Source: a virus. Taken from it: 20,590 bases of DNA. The notes beneath the pieces were generated by a model, which made no database searches, was not told the DNA's origin, and was given only the letters and a program-made list of their open reading frames with translations. The stretch spans positions 1-20,590 of IMG/VR virus record IMGVR_UViG_3300021519_000093; one strand, given 5' to 3'. The position numbers and the translations under genes were made by a program. Below are positions 5,363 through 11,480 of this stretch, piece after piece. The number at the start of each line of letters is the position of its first letter. Positions within the stretch are counted from its first letter, which is position 1.

Positions 5363-5375
5363 CCTATGGTATAAG
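5347..5375 (+). promoter_or_regulatory. Orphan plus-strand promoter
   Basis: TTGACA (5347-5352), 17 bases ending in TGG (extended -10), TATAAG (5370-5375). Downstream there is no gene of normal size, only repeats, a 16-codon frame (5407-5457) and a hairpin at 5493-5510. Confidence 0.5.
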
Positions 5376-5381
5376 ATCAGC

Positions 5382-5515
5382 AGGGGGAAAGATTTGAAGG
5401 TTCGTAATGTCTTGGTTTGGGGATATAAAGGTTTGGATCGTAATGTTCTGGATATGAGGTTTGGTGGTTTGACAATTTGATAAAGATATGCACGTGCCTT
5501 TTCGGGGCACAGTTA
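5382..5515 (+). ncRNA. Candidate small RNA or micropeptide transcript
   Basis: This is inferred from the promoter at 5347-5375 and the hairpin GTGCC ... GGCAC at 5493-5510. It contains two imperfect units beginning TCGTAATGT (5402 and 5439), several GGTTTG words and CACGTG (5491-5496). The frame 5407-5457 would encode the hydrophobic 16-mer MSWFGDIKVWIVMFWI. RNA, peptide, or neither remains open. Confidence 0.3.
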
Positions 5516-5773
5516 CTATTCTGTGAAGATATCTTCCAGTCTTGCAAAACCTTCATCTTCAATTCCCAAACCTTCAATAAACAAATCCCATGTCTCATTT
5601 ATGTATTGTTCAAGTGATGGTGTTCGGTTGATTATTCCTTCAGCAAATGAAAAAGCAAGTGGCAAACCTAAATCATTGTACTCAAAGAAATCTGTCCATT
5701 CGTCATCTTGTTTAAAATTAACCCATAGTTGTCCTAGGATTAAAGCCCTGCTATCAAAATCCGTTGCTTGCAT
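5516..5773 (-). CDS. Hypothetical acidic protein, 85 aa
   Basis: 85 residues, acidic and aromatic (DDEWTDFFEYND; DLFIEGLGIEDEGF), no cysteines. The ATG at 5773 has a good Shine-Dalgarno (AAGGAAGGT, about 9 bases upstream). It overlaps the previous gene by 20 bases, so the pair is translated together. It is followed by a GTGCC ... GGCAC hairpin (5493-5510). No family recognised; the high negative charge would suit a DNA mimic or inhibitor, but this is speculation. Confidence 0.65.
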   Translation of the reverse strand: MQATDFDSRALILGQLWVNFKQDDEWTDFFEYNDLGLPLAFSFAEGIINRTPSLEQYINETWDLFIEGLGIEDEGFARLEDIFTE

Positions 5774-5960
5774 AGTTAGTACCTTCCTTAGTTTCTTTGG
5801 CTGACTCTGCTATTACCTGTAATCTATTGTACACTACATAGGGCTGAGATTTTGCTAAGTATTCCCCGACTAATTCCAAATCCACTCGCAGGTCAGAAAT
5901 AGTATTGCCTAACTTCATGGCTACCTTCTCCTCCTCTGTGACTCGTCTGCTTATACGCAT
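5754..5960 (-). CDS. Hypothetical helical protein, 68 aa
   Basis: 68 residues, mostly predicted helix with mixed charge (VTEEEKVAMKLGNTISDLRVDLELVGEYLAKSQ begins at residue 7). ATG at 5960 has GGGAG upstream and an extended -10 (TGG TACAAT) about 17 bases before that. It is the first gene of a two-gene unit with 5516-5773. No family recognised. Confidence 0.6.
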   Translation of the reverse strand: MRISRRVTEEEKVAMKLGNTISDLRVDLELVGEYLAKSQPYVVYNRLQVIAESAKETKEGTNYASNGF

Positions 5961-6033
5961 AGTTCTCCCTTGTATCTATTGTACCAAAAAGTGGGGGAAA
6001 GAGCAAGCCCCACGCCTGCCCCTTCCACCCTAT

Positions 6034-6059
6034 AATCTAGAGGACCCACTCCCTAGATT
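6034..6059. other. Hairpin at the end of the 6053-8543 operon
   Basis: AATCTAG and CTAGATT form a perfect 7-base stem with a 12-base loop around the stop of the 6053 gene. There is no U-run, so it is a weak terminator candidate or an RNA-end stabiliser. Confidence 0.4.
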
Positions 6060-6418
6060 TGCTCCATTAAAACTGGACGATAGGCTGCTACGAAGAGGTC
6101 CCAATTGACATGGATGTCTGAGCCCAGTTCATAGATAGTCTTAGTATTGAAGTCGATGATTACAGTGGTGTCCCAAAATTCATACTCATCGTTATTAATA
6201 GCATAGATACCAAACCCTGTCTCATTCAAGACTGAGTCTTGCGTAAGATAACTAATCATCATGCGGGTGCCATAGGGGGCGTCTATCCACCTAGGCTTTG
6301 AGTGCTCCAGAGCCATGGCTAGGTCCCTCTGCCACTCAGTCTCACCCCAGTGACTGTAAAGTACAACTGAAGGCTTGGTTAATGAATCTTTAAATACATA
6401 GTTGATCCGTGCACCCAT
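6053..6418 (-). CDS. Hypothetical protein, 121 aa
   Basis: 121 residues, last gene of an eleven-gene overlapping run. It begins GARINYVFKD and SVVLYSHWGET, then has beta-rich segments (FGIYAINNDEYEFWDTTVIIDF) and ends LFVAAYRPVLMEQI. No known family is recognised. The SHWG near residue 22 and the acidic strand pattern recall small phage proteins of unknown role. Its ATG shares bases with the TAA of the gene before it (TAATG). Confidence 0.7.
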   Translation of the reverse strand: MGARINYVFKDSLTKPSVVLYSHWGETEWQRDLAMALEHSKPRWIDAPYGTRMMISYLTQDSVLNETGFGIYAINNDEYEFWDTTVIIDFNTKTIYELGSDIHVNWDLFVAAYRPVLMEQI

Positions 6419-6753
6419 TAGTCTTGCTCCTCATCTAGGTCACCTTCGAAGTCAATTACTACTTTAGATACTCGTCCGTCATTATTTAATTGAATGTATA
6501 CAGGATAGTAGCCGTCACCATAACCTGTATTAAATACTACAGCGCTGCCAATACCTAACTCCCCTGCGTTACCCGCAAGAGTTGTAGCACTAGCACCGTG
6601 ATAAGAGTATTCGCCTACTTTACCTTCTAGGTTCCACTCCTCGCCTTCATTTGTTTTCCAGCCGTCAAGGTAGCAGGGGTCGCCTACCATTGCTTGGCCT
6701 GAGTCAACAGCAATACTGCCAACTAAAATAAGTTCATCTATTTCTGTTTTCAT
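6418..6753 (-). CDS. DUF4241-like protein
   Basis: 111 residues. AVDSGQAMVGDPCYLDGW near residue 15 and NTGYGDGYYPVYIQL near residue 75 are the two hallmark patches of DUF4241-type proteins, common in phages and immunity loci. The fold is a small beta sandwich of unknown activity. The C-terminus is acidic (DFEGDLDEEQD). It is joined to both neighbours by short overlaps. Confidence 0.7.
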   Translation of the reverse strand: MKTEIDELILVGSIAVDSGQAMVGDPCYLDGWKTNEGEEWNLEGKVGEYSYHGASATTLAGNAGELGIGSAVVFNTGYGDGYYPVYIQLNNDGRVSKVVIDFEGDLDEEQD

Positions 6754-7196
6754 TTTTTATCCAATCCTACTAGGGTCATTTCTTCAAGTGTAGCACATTC
6801 TGGACATTTTTCCAAATCGTGCTCATCAAAGGCATCTCTGATAGTATTATCAGGGTCCTCAAATTCAGCGCTGCAGTTCTCACAATAGAACCAGTTATAA
6901 CTTACTCGTATCTGCATGTCAGTGTTGGGTGGGCACGGTACCTCAGTAATGAAGTATCCTAATCTATTTACAAATCCCCAGCCGTTCCATACATAAGACC
7001 CACCGTCGTCGCCATCACCATACATCCAGATGTTGGCTTCAGGCTGCTCTTTAACAAAGGCCACCTCATCACCATATGTCTCAAACATAATGCCGCCATA
7101 GCCGTTGTCAAAGGAGGCATTGTTATCTATATGATTAACGATTGGCTTATATGTATCACACCACTCATCAAAGTCCATCTCAATAAAGTTATTCAT
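6750..7196 (-). CDS. Acidic protein with C-terminal zinc ribbon, 148 aa
   Basis: 148 residues. The first two thirds are acidic and Trp/Gly-rich (IWMYGDGDDGGSYVWNGWGF). Near residue 103 comes FYCENCSAEF, then EKCPEC near residue 133, together a four-cysteine zinc ribbon. Such proteins often bind nucleic acid or a host complex. It overlaps the previous gene by eight bases and the next by four, so translation is coupled. Confidence 0.7.
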   Translation of the reverse strand: MNNFIEMDFDEWCDTYKPIVNHIDNNASFDNGYGGIMFETYGDEVAFVKEQPEANIWMYGDGDDGGSYVWNGWGFVNRLGYFITEVPCPPNTDMQIRVSYNWFYCENCSAEFEDPDNTIRDAFDEHDLEKCPECATLEEMTLVGLDKK

Positions 7197-7407
7197 TTAC
7201 TGCGTCCAATGATACAGGGGAAGCATATTCCTTATCGTAAATGATATAGTAGGCTGCTGACAAACCATCAACAAACCCTGATGCCTCAGTTCGCTCCATA
7301 GACTGCATTGCGTCTGAGTAGTCATCATCTTCTTCTTCTTTGGCAATCTCTAGGAAATCTAAAGTTGCCTTATCAATCATCTGTTCAAGCATTTCTTGTG
7401 GGGTCAT
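7189..7407 (-). CDS. Hypothetical acidic protein, 72 aa
   Basis: 72 residues, helix-rich, with a very acidic patch (KEEEDDDYSDAMQS). Starts at ATG 7407 in an ATGA overlap. It ends GLSAAYYIIYDKEYASP. This resembles the end of the protein encoded just upstream (GYMEALTNMYCMTYN), so the two may be distant paralogues. Confidence 0.65.
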   Translation of the reverse strand: MTPQEMLEQMIDKATLDFLEIAKEEEDDDYSDAMQSMERTEASGFVDGLSAAYYIIYDKEYASPVSLDAVNE

Positions 7408-7646
7408 GATACTTTCTCCTCTATGTGTTTTCTTTCTATAGATAAATTATAGGTCATGCAGTACATGTTTGTCAAGGCCTCCATATATCCCTGCAAAAAC
7501 CTGTCATCATTGTCTCCGTCAAGGAGTTCTTCCGTATCAAGCATTTCTACTTTTAGGTGTCCATGCATGAGGTCGATAAGGGGGATAGAGACATCCTCTA
7601 AGGCCTTCTCTAAATGTTCGGGGATGAAGGGATACTTATCGCTCAT
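7404..7646 (-). CDS. Hypothetical acidic protein, 80 aa
   Basis: ATG at 7646 (MSDKYPFIPEHLEK) is chosen over earlier in-frame starts because GGAG lies about nine bases upstream and it overlaps the previous stop by 11 bases. 80 residues, acidic, with paired Leu/Asp helices. No family recognised. Confidence 0.65.
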   Translation of the reverse strand: MSDKYPFIPEHLEKALEDVSIPLIDLMHGHLKVEMLDTEELLDGDNDDRFLQGYMEALTNMYCMTYNLSIERKHIEEKVS

Positions 7647-7791
7647 TGATATACTCCAAGTAATGCTTAGAGATATGAATAGCACCCTCTAGGTAAGGAA
7701 CAATACTATCAGCACCGTCCTCGTTTTCTAAGTCCTGCTCCATAGAGAGGATAGTTATCTTTATGTATTCTTGTAGTGTTTTTAGGTCCAT
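7636..7791 (-). CDS. Hypothetical protein, 51 aa
   Basis: From ATG 7791 to TAA 7636: 51 residues, acidic helix (SMEQDLENEDGADSIVPYL) and ISKHYLEYINER. It has no Shine-Dalgarno, but has its own leaderless promoter inside the end of the upstream gene. A perfect Crp-type palindrome is centred about 53 bases upstream of the start. It would allow regulated expression of the last six genes of the operon. Confidence 0.65.
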   Translation of the reverse strand: MDLKTLQEYIKITILSMEQDLENEDGADSIVPYLEGAIHISKHYLEYINER

Positions 7792-7794
7792 ATA

Positions 7795-8025
7795 TTAATT
7801 ATACGGGTTGGTGTTGATTTTTACAAGTTGTGGGGGTGTGACCTTCGTCACATCTGCAAGGATAGGTTCCCAAGCATCTTCATAACTAATATAGTTCATC
7901 ATTCTTCCACATGGGCATTTCATCTCTACAGATCCCAGGGGAAATCCAAAGCCATCTCTAGCGGTAAACTCAAGAAGAGCGTCACACTCATCAGGGTCAC
8001 AAACAAATGTATATTTACTCCACAT
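7795..8025 (-). CDS. Hypothetical protein with CPCG motif, 76 aa
   Basis: ATG at 8025 (TAATG overlap) is preferred to the TTG two codons earlier. 76 residues. FVCDPDECDALLEF and KCPCGRMMNY supply cysteines near residues 9, 14, 39 and 41, enough for one metal site. SYEDAWEPIL follows. A Crp-type palindrome (7837-7852) lies inside the coding sequence. Confidence 0.65.
   Translation of the reverse strand: MWSKYTFVCDPDECDALLEFTARDGFGFPLGSVEMKCPCGRMMNYISYEDAWEPILADVTKVTPPQLVKINTNPYN
7798..7826 (-). promoter_or_regulatory. Internal leaderless promoter for the 7636-7791 gene
   Basis: Minus strand TTGTAA (7821-7826), 17 bases, TATAAT (7798-7803), six bases, ATG at 7791. Confidence 0.65.
7837..7852. 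promoter_or_regulatory. Crp/GlxR-type palindrome, intragenic
   Basis: TGTGA-CCTTCG-TCACA, a perfect consensus. Its centre is about 53 bases upstream of the predicted transcript start at 7791, as for the site at 12985. Confidence 0.55.
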
Positions 8026-8105
8026 TAGCAATCCTCACAAGTAGTATCACCATAGGGAATAGAGACTCCACATTCAGAGCACCATGATTCATCATACATT
8101 CCCAT
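8025..8105 (-). CDS. Zinc-ribbon microprotein, 26 aa
   Basis: 26 residues from ATG 8105 to TAA 8025, both ends sharing bases with neighbours (TAATG). Almost the whole protein is one zinc ribbon: CSECG near residue 9 and CEDC at the very end. Too small for an enzyme; it may act as a binding partner or knuckle subunit. Confidence 0.6.
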   Translation of the reverse strand: MGMYDESWCSECGVSIPYGDTTCEDC

Positions 8106-8230
8106 TAGTCATCCTCATCTTCATCTAAGAAATCATTATAAGAGCCAAAGGTAGGCGTAGACCAGTCAGGAGCATCAATGCCCCAATTATCAGGGGAGTA
8201 AACAACATCTCTTGTACCATCAGGATTCAT
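8105..8230 (-). CDS. Hypothetical acidic protein, 41 aa
   Basis: 41 residues with TAATG overlaps on both sides. Begins MNPDGTRDVVYSPDNWG and ends in six acidic residues. No cysteines; family unknown. The evidence is the unbroken stop-start chain. Confidence 0.55.
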   Translation of the reverse strand: MNPDGTRDVVYSPDNWGIDAPDWSTPTFGSYNDFLDEDEDD

Positions 8231-8379
8231 TAGTCAAAGTACCCTTCTGCCCATAGTCCTTGTAAGAAACTAGATACTTCCTCTAGGCCTTTAGCAATGC
8301 CTGAATTGCCCAATTGTTTAGAAGCAATGTTTACATTAGCAATCATCATATCTAAGTCTGATAGTTCATAGCCTAACAT
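8230..8379 (-). CDS. Hypothetical helical protein, 49 aa
   Basis: 49 residues (MLGYELSDLDMM ... LQGLWAEGYFD) with TAATG overlaps on both sides. Amphipathic helices are likely. No family recognised. Confidence 0.55.
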   Translation of the reverse strand: MLGYELSDLDMMIANVNIASKQLGNSGIAKGLEEVSSFLQGLWAEGYFD

Positions 8380-8543
8380 TAGTTCTCCTCATCCCACCAG
8401 TATTTGACTATTGTATTCAAGGTAGTGTGGATGTTACAATCACAATCCCCACCGTTCATATTCTCCATGTATTCGAGATGTGGCTCATTGTCCATATACA
8501 TCTCATTGACTAATTCGTCAATCGTTCTCATTGTTTGGGTCAT
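8379..8543 (-). CDS. Hypothetical protein, 54 aa, first gene of the operon
   Basis: 54 residues, from ATG 8543 to TAA 8379, acidic and Met-rich with GGDCDCN near residue 31. ATG 8543 lies exactly six bases after a strong -10, so the eleven-gene run 6053-8543 probably starts as a leaderless mRNA. A second ATG four codons in is possible. No family recognised. Confidence 0.6.
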   Translation of the reverse strand: MTQTMRTIDELVNEMYMDNEPHLEYMENMNGGDCDCNIHTTLNTIVKYWWDEEN

Positions 8544-8549
8544 GTATTA

Positions 8550-8578
8550 ATTATCGCACAATCTAGGGGAAATGTCAA
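8550..8578 (-). promoter_or_regulatory. Strong leaderless promoter of the 6053-8543 operon
   Basis: Minus strand TTGACA (8573-8578), 17 bases ending in TGC, GATAAT (8550-8555), six bases, ATG at 8543. Confidence 0.8.
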
Positions 8579-8650
8579 CTCTATCGTAAAGATTTTATGG
8601 TTTGACATTTTTGGGGAAATATTTTGGCTATCGTAATTTAATTTAACATT

Positions 8651-8689
8651 GACATTTTTATGTCCGATTTGTACTAATTTCCACACGTG
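8651..8689. promoter_or_regulatory. Palindrome GACAT-TTTT-ATGTC and CACGTG box
   Basis: A 14-base inverted repeat at 8651-8664, then TCCGATTT (also at 16610), then CACGTG at 8684-8689. The region lies between the tRNA and the 8543 promoter. Confidence 0.4.
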
Positions 8690-8698
8690 GCGATTTTG

Positions 8699-8772
8699 CG
8701 AAGTGTACGGGACTTGAACCCGTGATCTCTACCGTGACAGGGTAGCGCATTAACCAACTATGCTAACACTCC
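8699..8772 (-). tRNA. tRNA-Asp (anticodon GTC)
   Basis: A full cloverleaf reads on the minus strand. The acceptor stem GGAGTGT pairs with ACACTTC (one G-T). The D arm GCAT/ATGC has the loop AGTTGGTTA. The anticodon arm CTACC-CTGTCAC-GGTAG carries GTC in the loop. The T arm ACGGG-TTCAAGT-CCCGT follows. The discriminator base is G, as expected for tRNA-Asp. CCA is not encoded, so the host must add it. It lies 37 bases after the DUF932 stop and four bases after a conserved hairpin, so it is probably cut from the same transcript. Confidence 0.92.
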
Positions 8773-8776
8773 ATGC

Positions 8777-8803
8777 GAGCAGTTTTAAATCTTGCTCAGG
8801 ATT
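8777..8803. repeat. GAGCA-hairpin family, copy 1
   Basis: GAGCA, 11-base loop GTTTTAAATCT, TGCTC, then AGGATT (plus-strand reading). It lies between the DUF932 stop and the tRNA 5' end. Transcribed on the minus strand it is an end-of-gene stem loop. Confidence 0.7.
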
Positions 8804-8809
8804 ATTTTG

Positions 8810-9826
8810 TTATGCGAGTTGCATTACATTCTGTACAACTTTTAGCAAACGATTCTTTTCTGCATTGATAGCAGGGTCAAATCCTGATGCTGATGCAAGC
8901 ATTGATTCATTAGAACCACCGCGAGCAGAACGATACCAGTCAAGGCGCTCAGTTAGTGCATTGAAAGCACCCCATGCGCTTCCAGCAATCATACCATTGA
9001 ACTCGCCTGTGTAAATATCATTGATTGAATCAATTTTATTCTCCCACTTTTTTAGCGAACCCTTAGCATCTGTTTCTGGTTTTGCATATGCAGCAAGAAC
9101 AATGTCATTGAATTGTTTAGCATTGACTTCTTTTTCAATCATAGCCTTAGCCATAATATCAAATGCGTCCATGTAAGAATTAGCCATGCCAAGAGTTTGG
9201 CGAGCAATAGCAACCTTACCGCTTGCTGTTTGCGTGTGGCGAATCTTGAATGATTGCTTGATGCCATTCTTTTTCTTGATTGAGCCAAGAGCAAGATTGA
9301 GAGTGTTAGCGCACACAACACGAACAGGTGTGATGCTTGCTTGAATAGCGATTGAGCCGTCATGTGATGTGTTGATAAGTAAATAAGTCTTTACCTTATC
9401 TGCAACACCGCTAGGGTCAAGGACAGTCTCGCGCTCTAGTGCCAATGCACCGAACACAACACGACCACCTTTAATTGAGCCAGCAGTTTCCCAACGACCA
9501 CCACCGTCTAGGATATTGTCACCGAATGAGAATAAATCTTCATTCTGCATTACATGGTAACGCTCACCAACGACACCAAGAATGTCGGTCTGTGTTGTAT
9601 CTGTAGGGTTAGTACGCAATACATATTGATAGTTTTTATCTGATGATAAATGAGTAGGGACTGTTAAATCTTCAAGACGAACATTCCACTTAGAAAGATT
9701 AGCAAGTGCTAACATTTCTGATGTAGTTTTTTCTTCTGTGAATACAGTACCCAATCCATGCCAAGCAGGTTCACGGAATGATGCAAATGATGCAACCCCG
9801 TTTTGTGTTTCCAAGTCATGTGCCAT
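8810..9826 (-). CDS. DUF932 (phage/plasmid-like, TIGR03299) protein
   Basis: 338 residues from ATG 9826. Earlier in-frame starts lie within the promoter. The N-terminus contains REPAWHGLGTVF, a hallmark of TIGR03299/DUF932, followed by the long beta-rich body (YHVMQNEDLFSFGDNIL, VCANTLNLALG) and the helical tail found in the family. Such proteins are common on actinophages, plasmids and other mobile elements, and their molecular role is not known. It is the longest gene of the window. A leader of about 25 bases carries AAAGGA. Control elements upstream are a Crp-type site (9934), two DnaA boxes and CACGTG. The stop is followed by a hairpin and tRNA-Asp. Confidence 0.9.
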   Translation of the reverse strand: MAHDLETQNGVASFASFREPAWHGLGTVFTEEKTTSEMLALANLSKWNVRLEDLTVPTHLSSDKNYQYVLRTNPTDTTQTDILGVVGERYHVMQNEDLFSFGDNILDGGGRWETAGSIKGGRVVFGALALERETVLDPSGVADKVKTYLLINTSHDGSIAIQASITPVRVVCANTLNLALGSIKKKNGIKQSFKIRHTQTASGKVAIARQTLGMANSYMDAFDIMAKAMIEKEVNAKQFNDIVLAAYAKPETDAKGSLKKWENKIDSINDIYTGEFNGMIAGSAWGAFNALTERLDWYRSARGGSNESMLASASGFDPAINAEKNRLLKVVQNVMQLA

Positions 9827-9857
9827 GAGTTTGTTTTTCCTTTTCTGTTGATTGTTT

Positions 9858-9886
9858 ATACTAAGTTTAGCAGACAGGGCTGACAA
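9858..9886 (-). promoter_or_regulatory. Promoter of the DUF932-tRNA unit
   Basis: Minus strand TTGTCA (9881-9886), 17 bases, TAGTAT (9858-9863). An overlapping choice is TTGACT, 17 bases, TGC TAAACT (9864-9869). Confidence 0.55.
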
Positions 9887-9933
9887 AGTCAAATCGGATA
9901 AGCAGACAGGGGATAAAACGGACATTTCTTAAA

Positions 9934-9949
9934 GGTGATCTTAATCACA
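9934..9949. promoter_or_regulatory. Crp/GlxR-type palindrome (one mismatch)
   Basis: GGTGA-TCTTAA-TCACA, upstream of the DUF932 promoter and directly beside DnaA boxes. Confidence 0.5.
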
Positions 9950-9952
9950 GCC

Positions 9953-9983
9953 TGTGGATAACTCTGTGGATAACTCCCACGTG
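9953..9983. promoter_or_regulatory. Two DnaA boxes and CACGTG
   Basis: TGTGGATAA at 9953-9961 and 9965-9973, with starts 12 bases apart as at 4755; CACGTG at 9978-9983. Confidence 0.65.
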
Positions 9984-10001
9984 CAAATTAAAATAAAAAG
10001 T

Positions 10002-10027
10002 GAACAGTTTTACATCGTGCTCAGGAT
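10002..10027. repeat. GAGCA-hairpin family, copy 2
   Basis: GAACA, 11-base loop GTTTTACATCG, TGCTC, AGGAT; one stem mismatch. Confidence 0.55.
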
Positions 10028-10048
10028 GTTTCGCCACTTATTTATACT

Positions 10049-10088
10049 GGCTGTACGGTGGCCAGTTGTATTAGTAGCCCCCTACTAA
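10049..10088. terminator. Two hairpins at the end of the 10085 gene
   Basis: ACTGGC ... GCCAGT (about 10046-10066) and TTAGTAG-CCCC-CTACTAA (10071-10088, covering the stop codon). Neither has a clear U-run. Confidence 0.4.
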
Positions 10089-10513
10089 ATATCTATGCGG
10101 TCAACACTGGATGACAACCAAGAAATATTATCTGAGTCATATTGCACGGTATCAAAATCAATATCGTGAATTACATTCTGTGCAGACTCTTCATCACGAG
10201 CATTAACAGTAACTGAATAAAGAACTGTAACTTCCAATTCAAATTCTGTTGTTAATTCAAAGCCCATAATTTCAGCAATTTGTTCTGCTTGAGATTCGGT
10301 AATGTCTTCATTGCTTAGTTCGCTAAGGGTCCATTCTTTCATTCCCTCAACCATACGGTTACGGTCTGCTGAATCGGAATAAGAGCGCTGGGTTACCTTT
10401 TGGATGTGCTCTTCAAGATTAGCAATGCGCTCAGTCTTCATTTGAATCTGAGACTGAAGAAATTCTTGCGTTGTTCTTGGTAGTACTGTTACTGATTCTT
10501 CTGTTTGGTCCAT
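10085..10513 (-). CDS. Hypothetical coiled-coil protein, 142 aa
   Basis: 142 residues. The first 50 form a likely coiled coil (FLQSQIQMKTERIANLEEH). A Ser/Glu-rich middle follows, then a beta domain (ELEVTVLYSVTVNARDEESA). That domain resembles the short sensor-like domains also seen in the 15642 gene (TYITVEAESYDEA). ATG at 10513 has AAAGAGG upstream. Its promoter has TTGTCAG with TACAAT 10 bases on. No family named. Confidence 0.7.
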   Translation of the reverse strand: MDQTEESVTVLPRTTQEFLQSQIQMKTERIANLEEHIQKVTQRSYSDSADRNRMVEGMKEWTLSELSNEDITESQAEQIAEIMGFELTTEFELEVTVLYSVTVNARDEESAQNVIHDIDFDTVQYDSDNISWLSSSVDRIDI

Positions 10514-10543
10514 GGGGGCCTCTTTCTGTAGTTGGTTAATTCA

Positions 10544-10566
10544 ATTGTACTGGGTGCCACTGACAA
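10544..10566 (-). promoter_or_regulatory. Promoter region of the 10085-10513 gene
   Basis: Minus strand TTGTCA (10561-10566), 11 bases, TACAAT (10544-10549). The spacing is the one shared by several operons here, not the usual 17. Confidence 0.45.
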
Positions 10567-10574
10567 ATTTAGGT

Positions 10575-10601
10575 GAGCAGTTTTGATACTTACTCAGGTA
10601 G
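10575..10601. repeat. GAGCA-hairpin family, copy 3
   Basis: GAGCA, 11-base loop GTTTTGATACT, TACTC, AGG; one stem mismatch. Confidence 0.55.
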
Positions 10602-10613
10602 TTACACTTCTTG

Positions 10614-10696
10614 CAGTTGGTGTGAACTGGCTCTATAGTATTTCTATGATCGCCCTAATCAGCCTGGCGAATTGGAGTGGGGCTTTTACACCCCAC
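10614..10696. terminator. Row of three hairpins after the 10707 gene
   Basis: CAGTT/AACTG (10614-10629), TCGCC/GGCGA (10650-10670) and GTGGGG/CCCCAC (10677-10696). The last, nearest the stop, is the strongest. They fill the non-coding stretch before hairpin copy 3. Confidence 0.5.
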
Positions 10697-10706
10697 CCAA
10701 CCTCAT

Positions 10707-11129
10707 TTAGAGATAACGAGAAACTGCTTGATAAGTCGAAGTAGAAACTACTTCCTCATCTGTCATCTTTAGAATACGAATAGCGTTAGAGATTTCCTCT
10801 TTCTGCTCACGATAGTTATAGACAGATAGTGAGTCAAAGTCCTTCTCAGGTTCTACTGGCATTTCTTTTTCTGTAACTGTTAGGTCAAAGTCAATGTTAA
10901 GAGTATTGTTCCATGAGCGATAGTTAGTGCGTAAGTTTTCTGCCTTGCTGATGTGAGCAATAGCAAACTCTTGCACTTTCTTTTGCCATGCCGTGCGCAA
11001 CTCTTGGTATCGTGCTTCGTTGGCTTCTTGTGATGTGTAGTCAAGTTCTAGTTTATCTAGTGACTTTTGTAGTGCTTCGATTACTCGTTGTGTAGGTATC
11101 TTTACTGAAATTGCTTTCTGTCGTGCCAT
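10707..11129 (-). CDS. Hypothetical protein, 140 aa
   Basis: 140 residues, highly helical and charged. A basic N-terminus (ARQKAISVKIPTQRVIEALQ) precedes a long predicted coiled coil to about residue 65, then an acidic loop (MPVEPEKDFDSL) and a helical end. It could bind DNA through the basic N-terminus, but no motif proves it. The leader shares the CTTTTCT/CCC pattern of the 11211 gene. Hairpin copy 4 lies between the two genes, so they may share a transcript. Confidence 0.7.
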   Translation of the reverse strand: MARQKAISVKIPTQRVIEALQKSLDKLELDYTSQEANEARYQELRTAWQKKVQEFAIAHISKAENLRTNYRSWNNTLNIDFDLTVTEKEMPVEPEKDFDSLSVYNYREQKEEISNAIRILKMTDEEVVSTSTYQAVSRYL

Positions 11130-11172
11130 TTGTTTTCTCTTTTCTTTTGTGGGTTATTTGTTAGGGGGTATT

Positions 11173-11199
11173 GAGTAGTTTTAATTCATACTCAGGAAT
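11173..11199. repeat. GAGCA-hairpin family, copy 4 (compensated stem)
   Basis: GAGTA, 11-base loop GTTTTAATTCA, TACTC, AGGA. Both stem bases changed together relative to GAGCA/TGCTC, which supports RNA pairing. Confidence 0.7.
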
Positions 11200-11210
11200 T
11201 AGTAATTAGA

Positions 11211-11375
11211 TTACTTAGCCGTCCAAGTTGTGTAACGGGCTGAACCATTTACATCTAACTTAACACGAACATTACCATTTGCTTGTGGGTTGATTTCTTG
11301 GATAACTCCTGTTACCTTTGACTTCTGTGTCGTGAAAGTATCTCCGACTTTGTAAGTTGCTGTTGCTACTGTCAT
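11211..11375 (-). CDS. Small SH3-like protein, 54 aa (paralogue of the 11481 gene)
   Basis: 54 residues from ATG 11375 to TAA 11211. ATYKVGDTFTTQKSKVTGVI near the start closely matches TYQIGDLFTTSKTGVTGRI in the next gene upstream. It ends with a beta strand and SARYTTWTAK. Likely a small SH3-like barrel. A GAGAAAAACA leader precedes the start. Confidence 0.65.
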   Translation of the reverse strand: MTVATATYKVGDTFTTQKSKVTGVIQEINPQANGNVRVKLDVNGSARYTTWTAK

Positions 11376-11420
11376 TGTTTTTCTCTTTTCTGTTTAGGGG
11401 TTGTTATTTGGTTATACCTA

Positions 11421-11450
11421 AGTATAACATTTTGGGTATAAAAATGTCAA
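11421..11450 (-). promoter_or_regulatory. Promoter of the 11211-11375 gene
   Basis: Minus strand TTGACA (11445-11450), 18 bases, TATACT (11421-11426). The -35 belongs to the repeated TTTGACATTT box. Confidence 0.7.
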
Positions 11451-11480
11451 ATCCATTTCGACATTTCTCACATTGTGAGA

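Noticed and set aside
5377-5598. 73-codon minus frame over the 5516 gene
   Set aside because: Overlaps the start of a repeat region and the well-supported 5516-5773 gene in another frame; no start signal.
5905-6108. 67-codon + frame between operons
   Set aside because: Crosses the promoter of the 5960 gene and the end of the 6053 gene on the other strand; no start signal.
8760-9014. 84-codon + strand frame opposite DUF932
   Set aside because: Shadow of the DUF932 gene; no promoter or ribosome site, and its first codons overlap the tRNA gene.
9139-9363. 74-codon minus frame inside DUF932
   Set aside because: Alternate-frame shadow; no independent signal and the DUF932 frame has family motifs.
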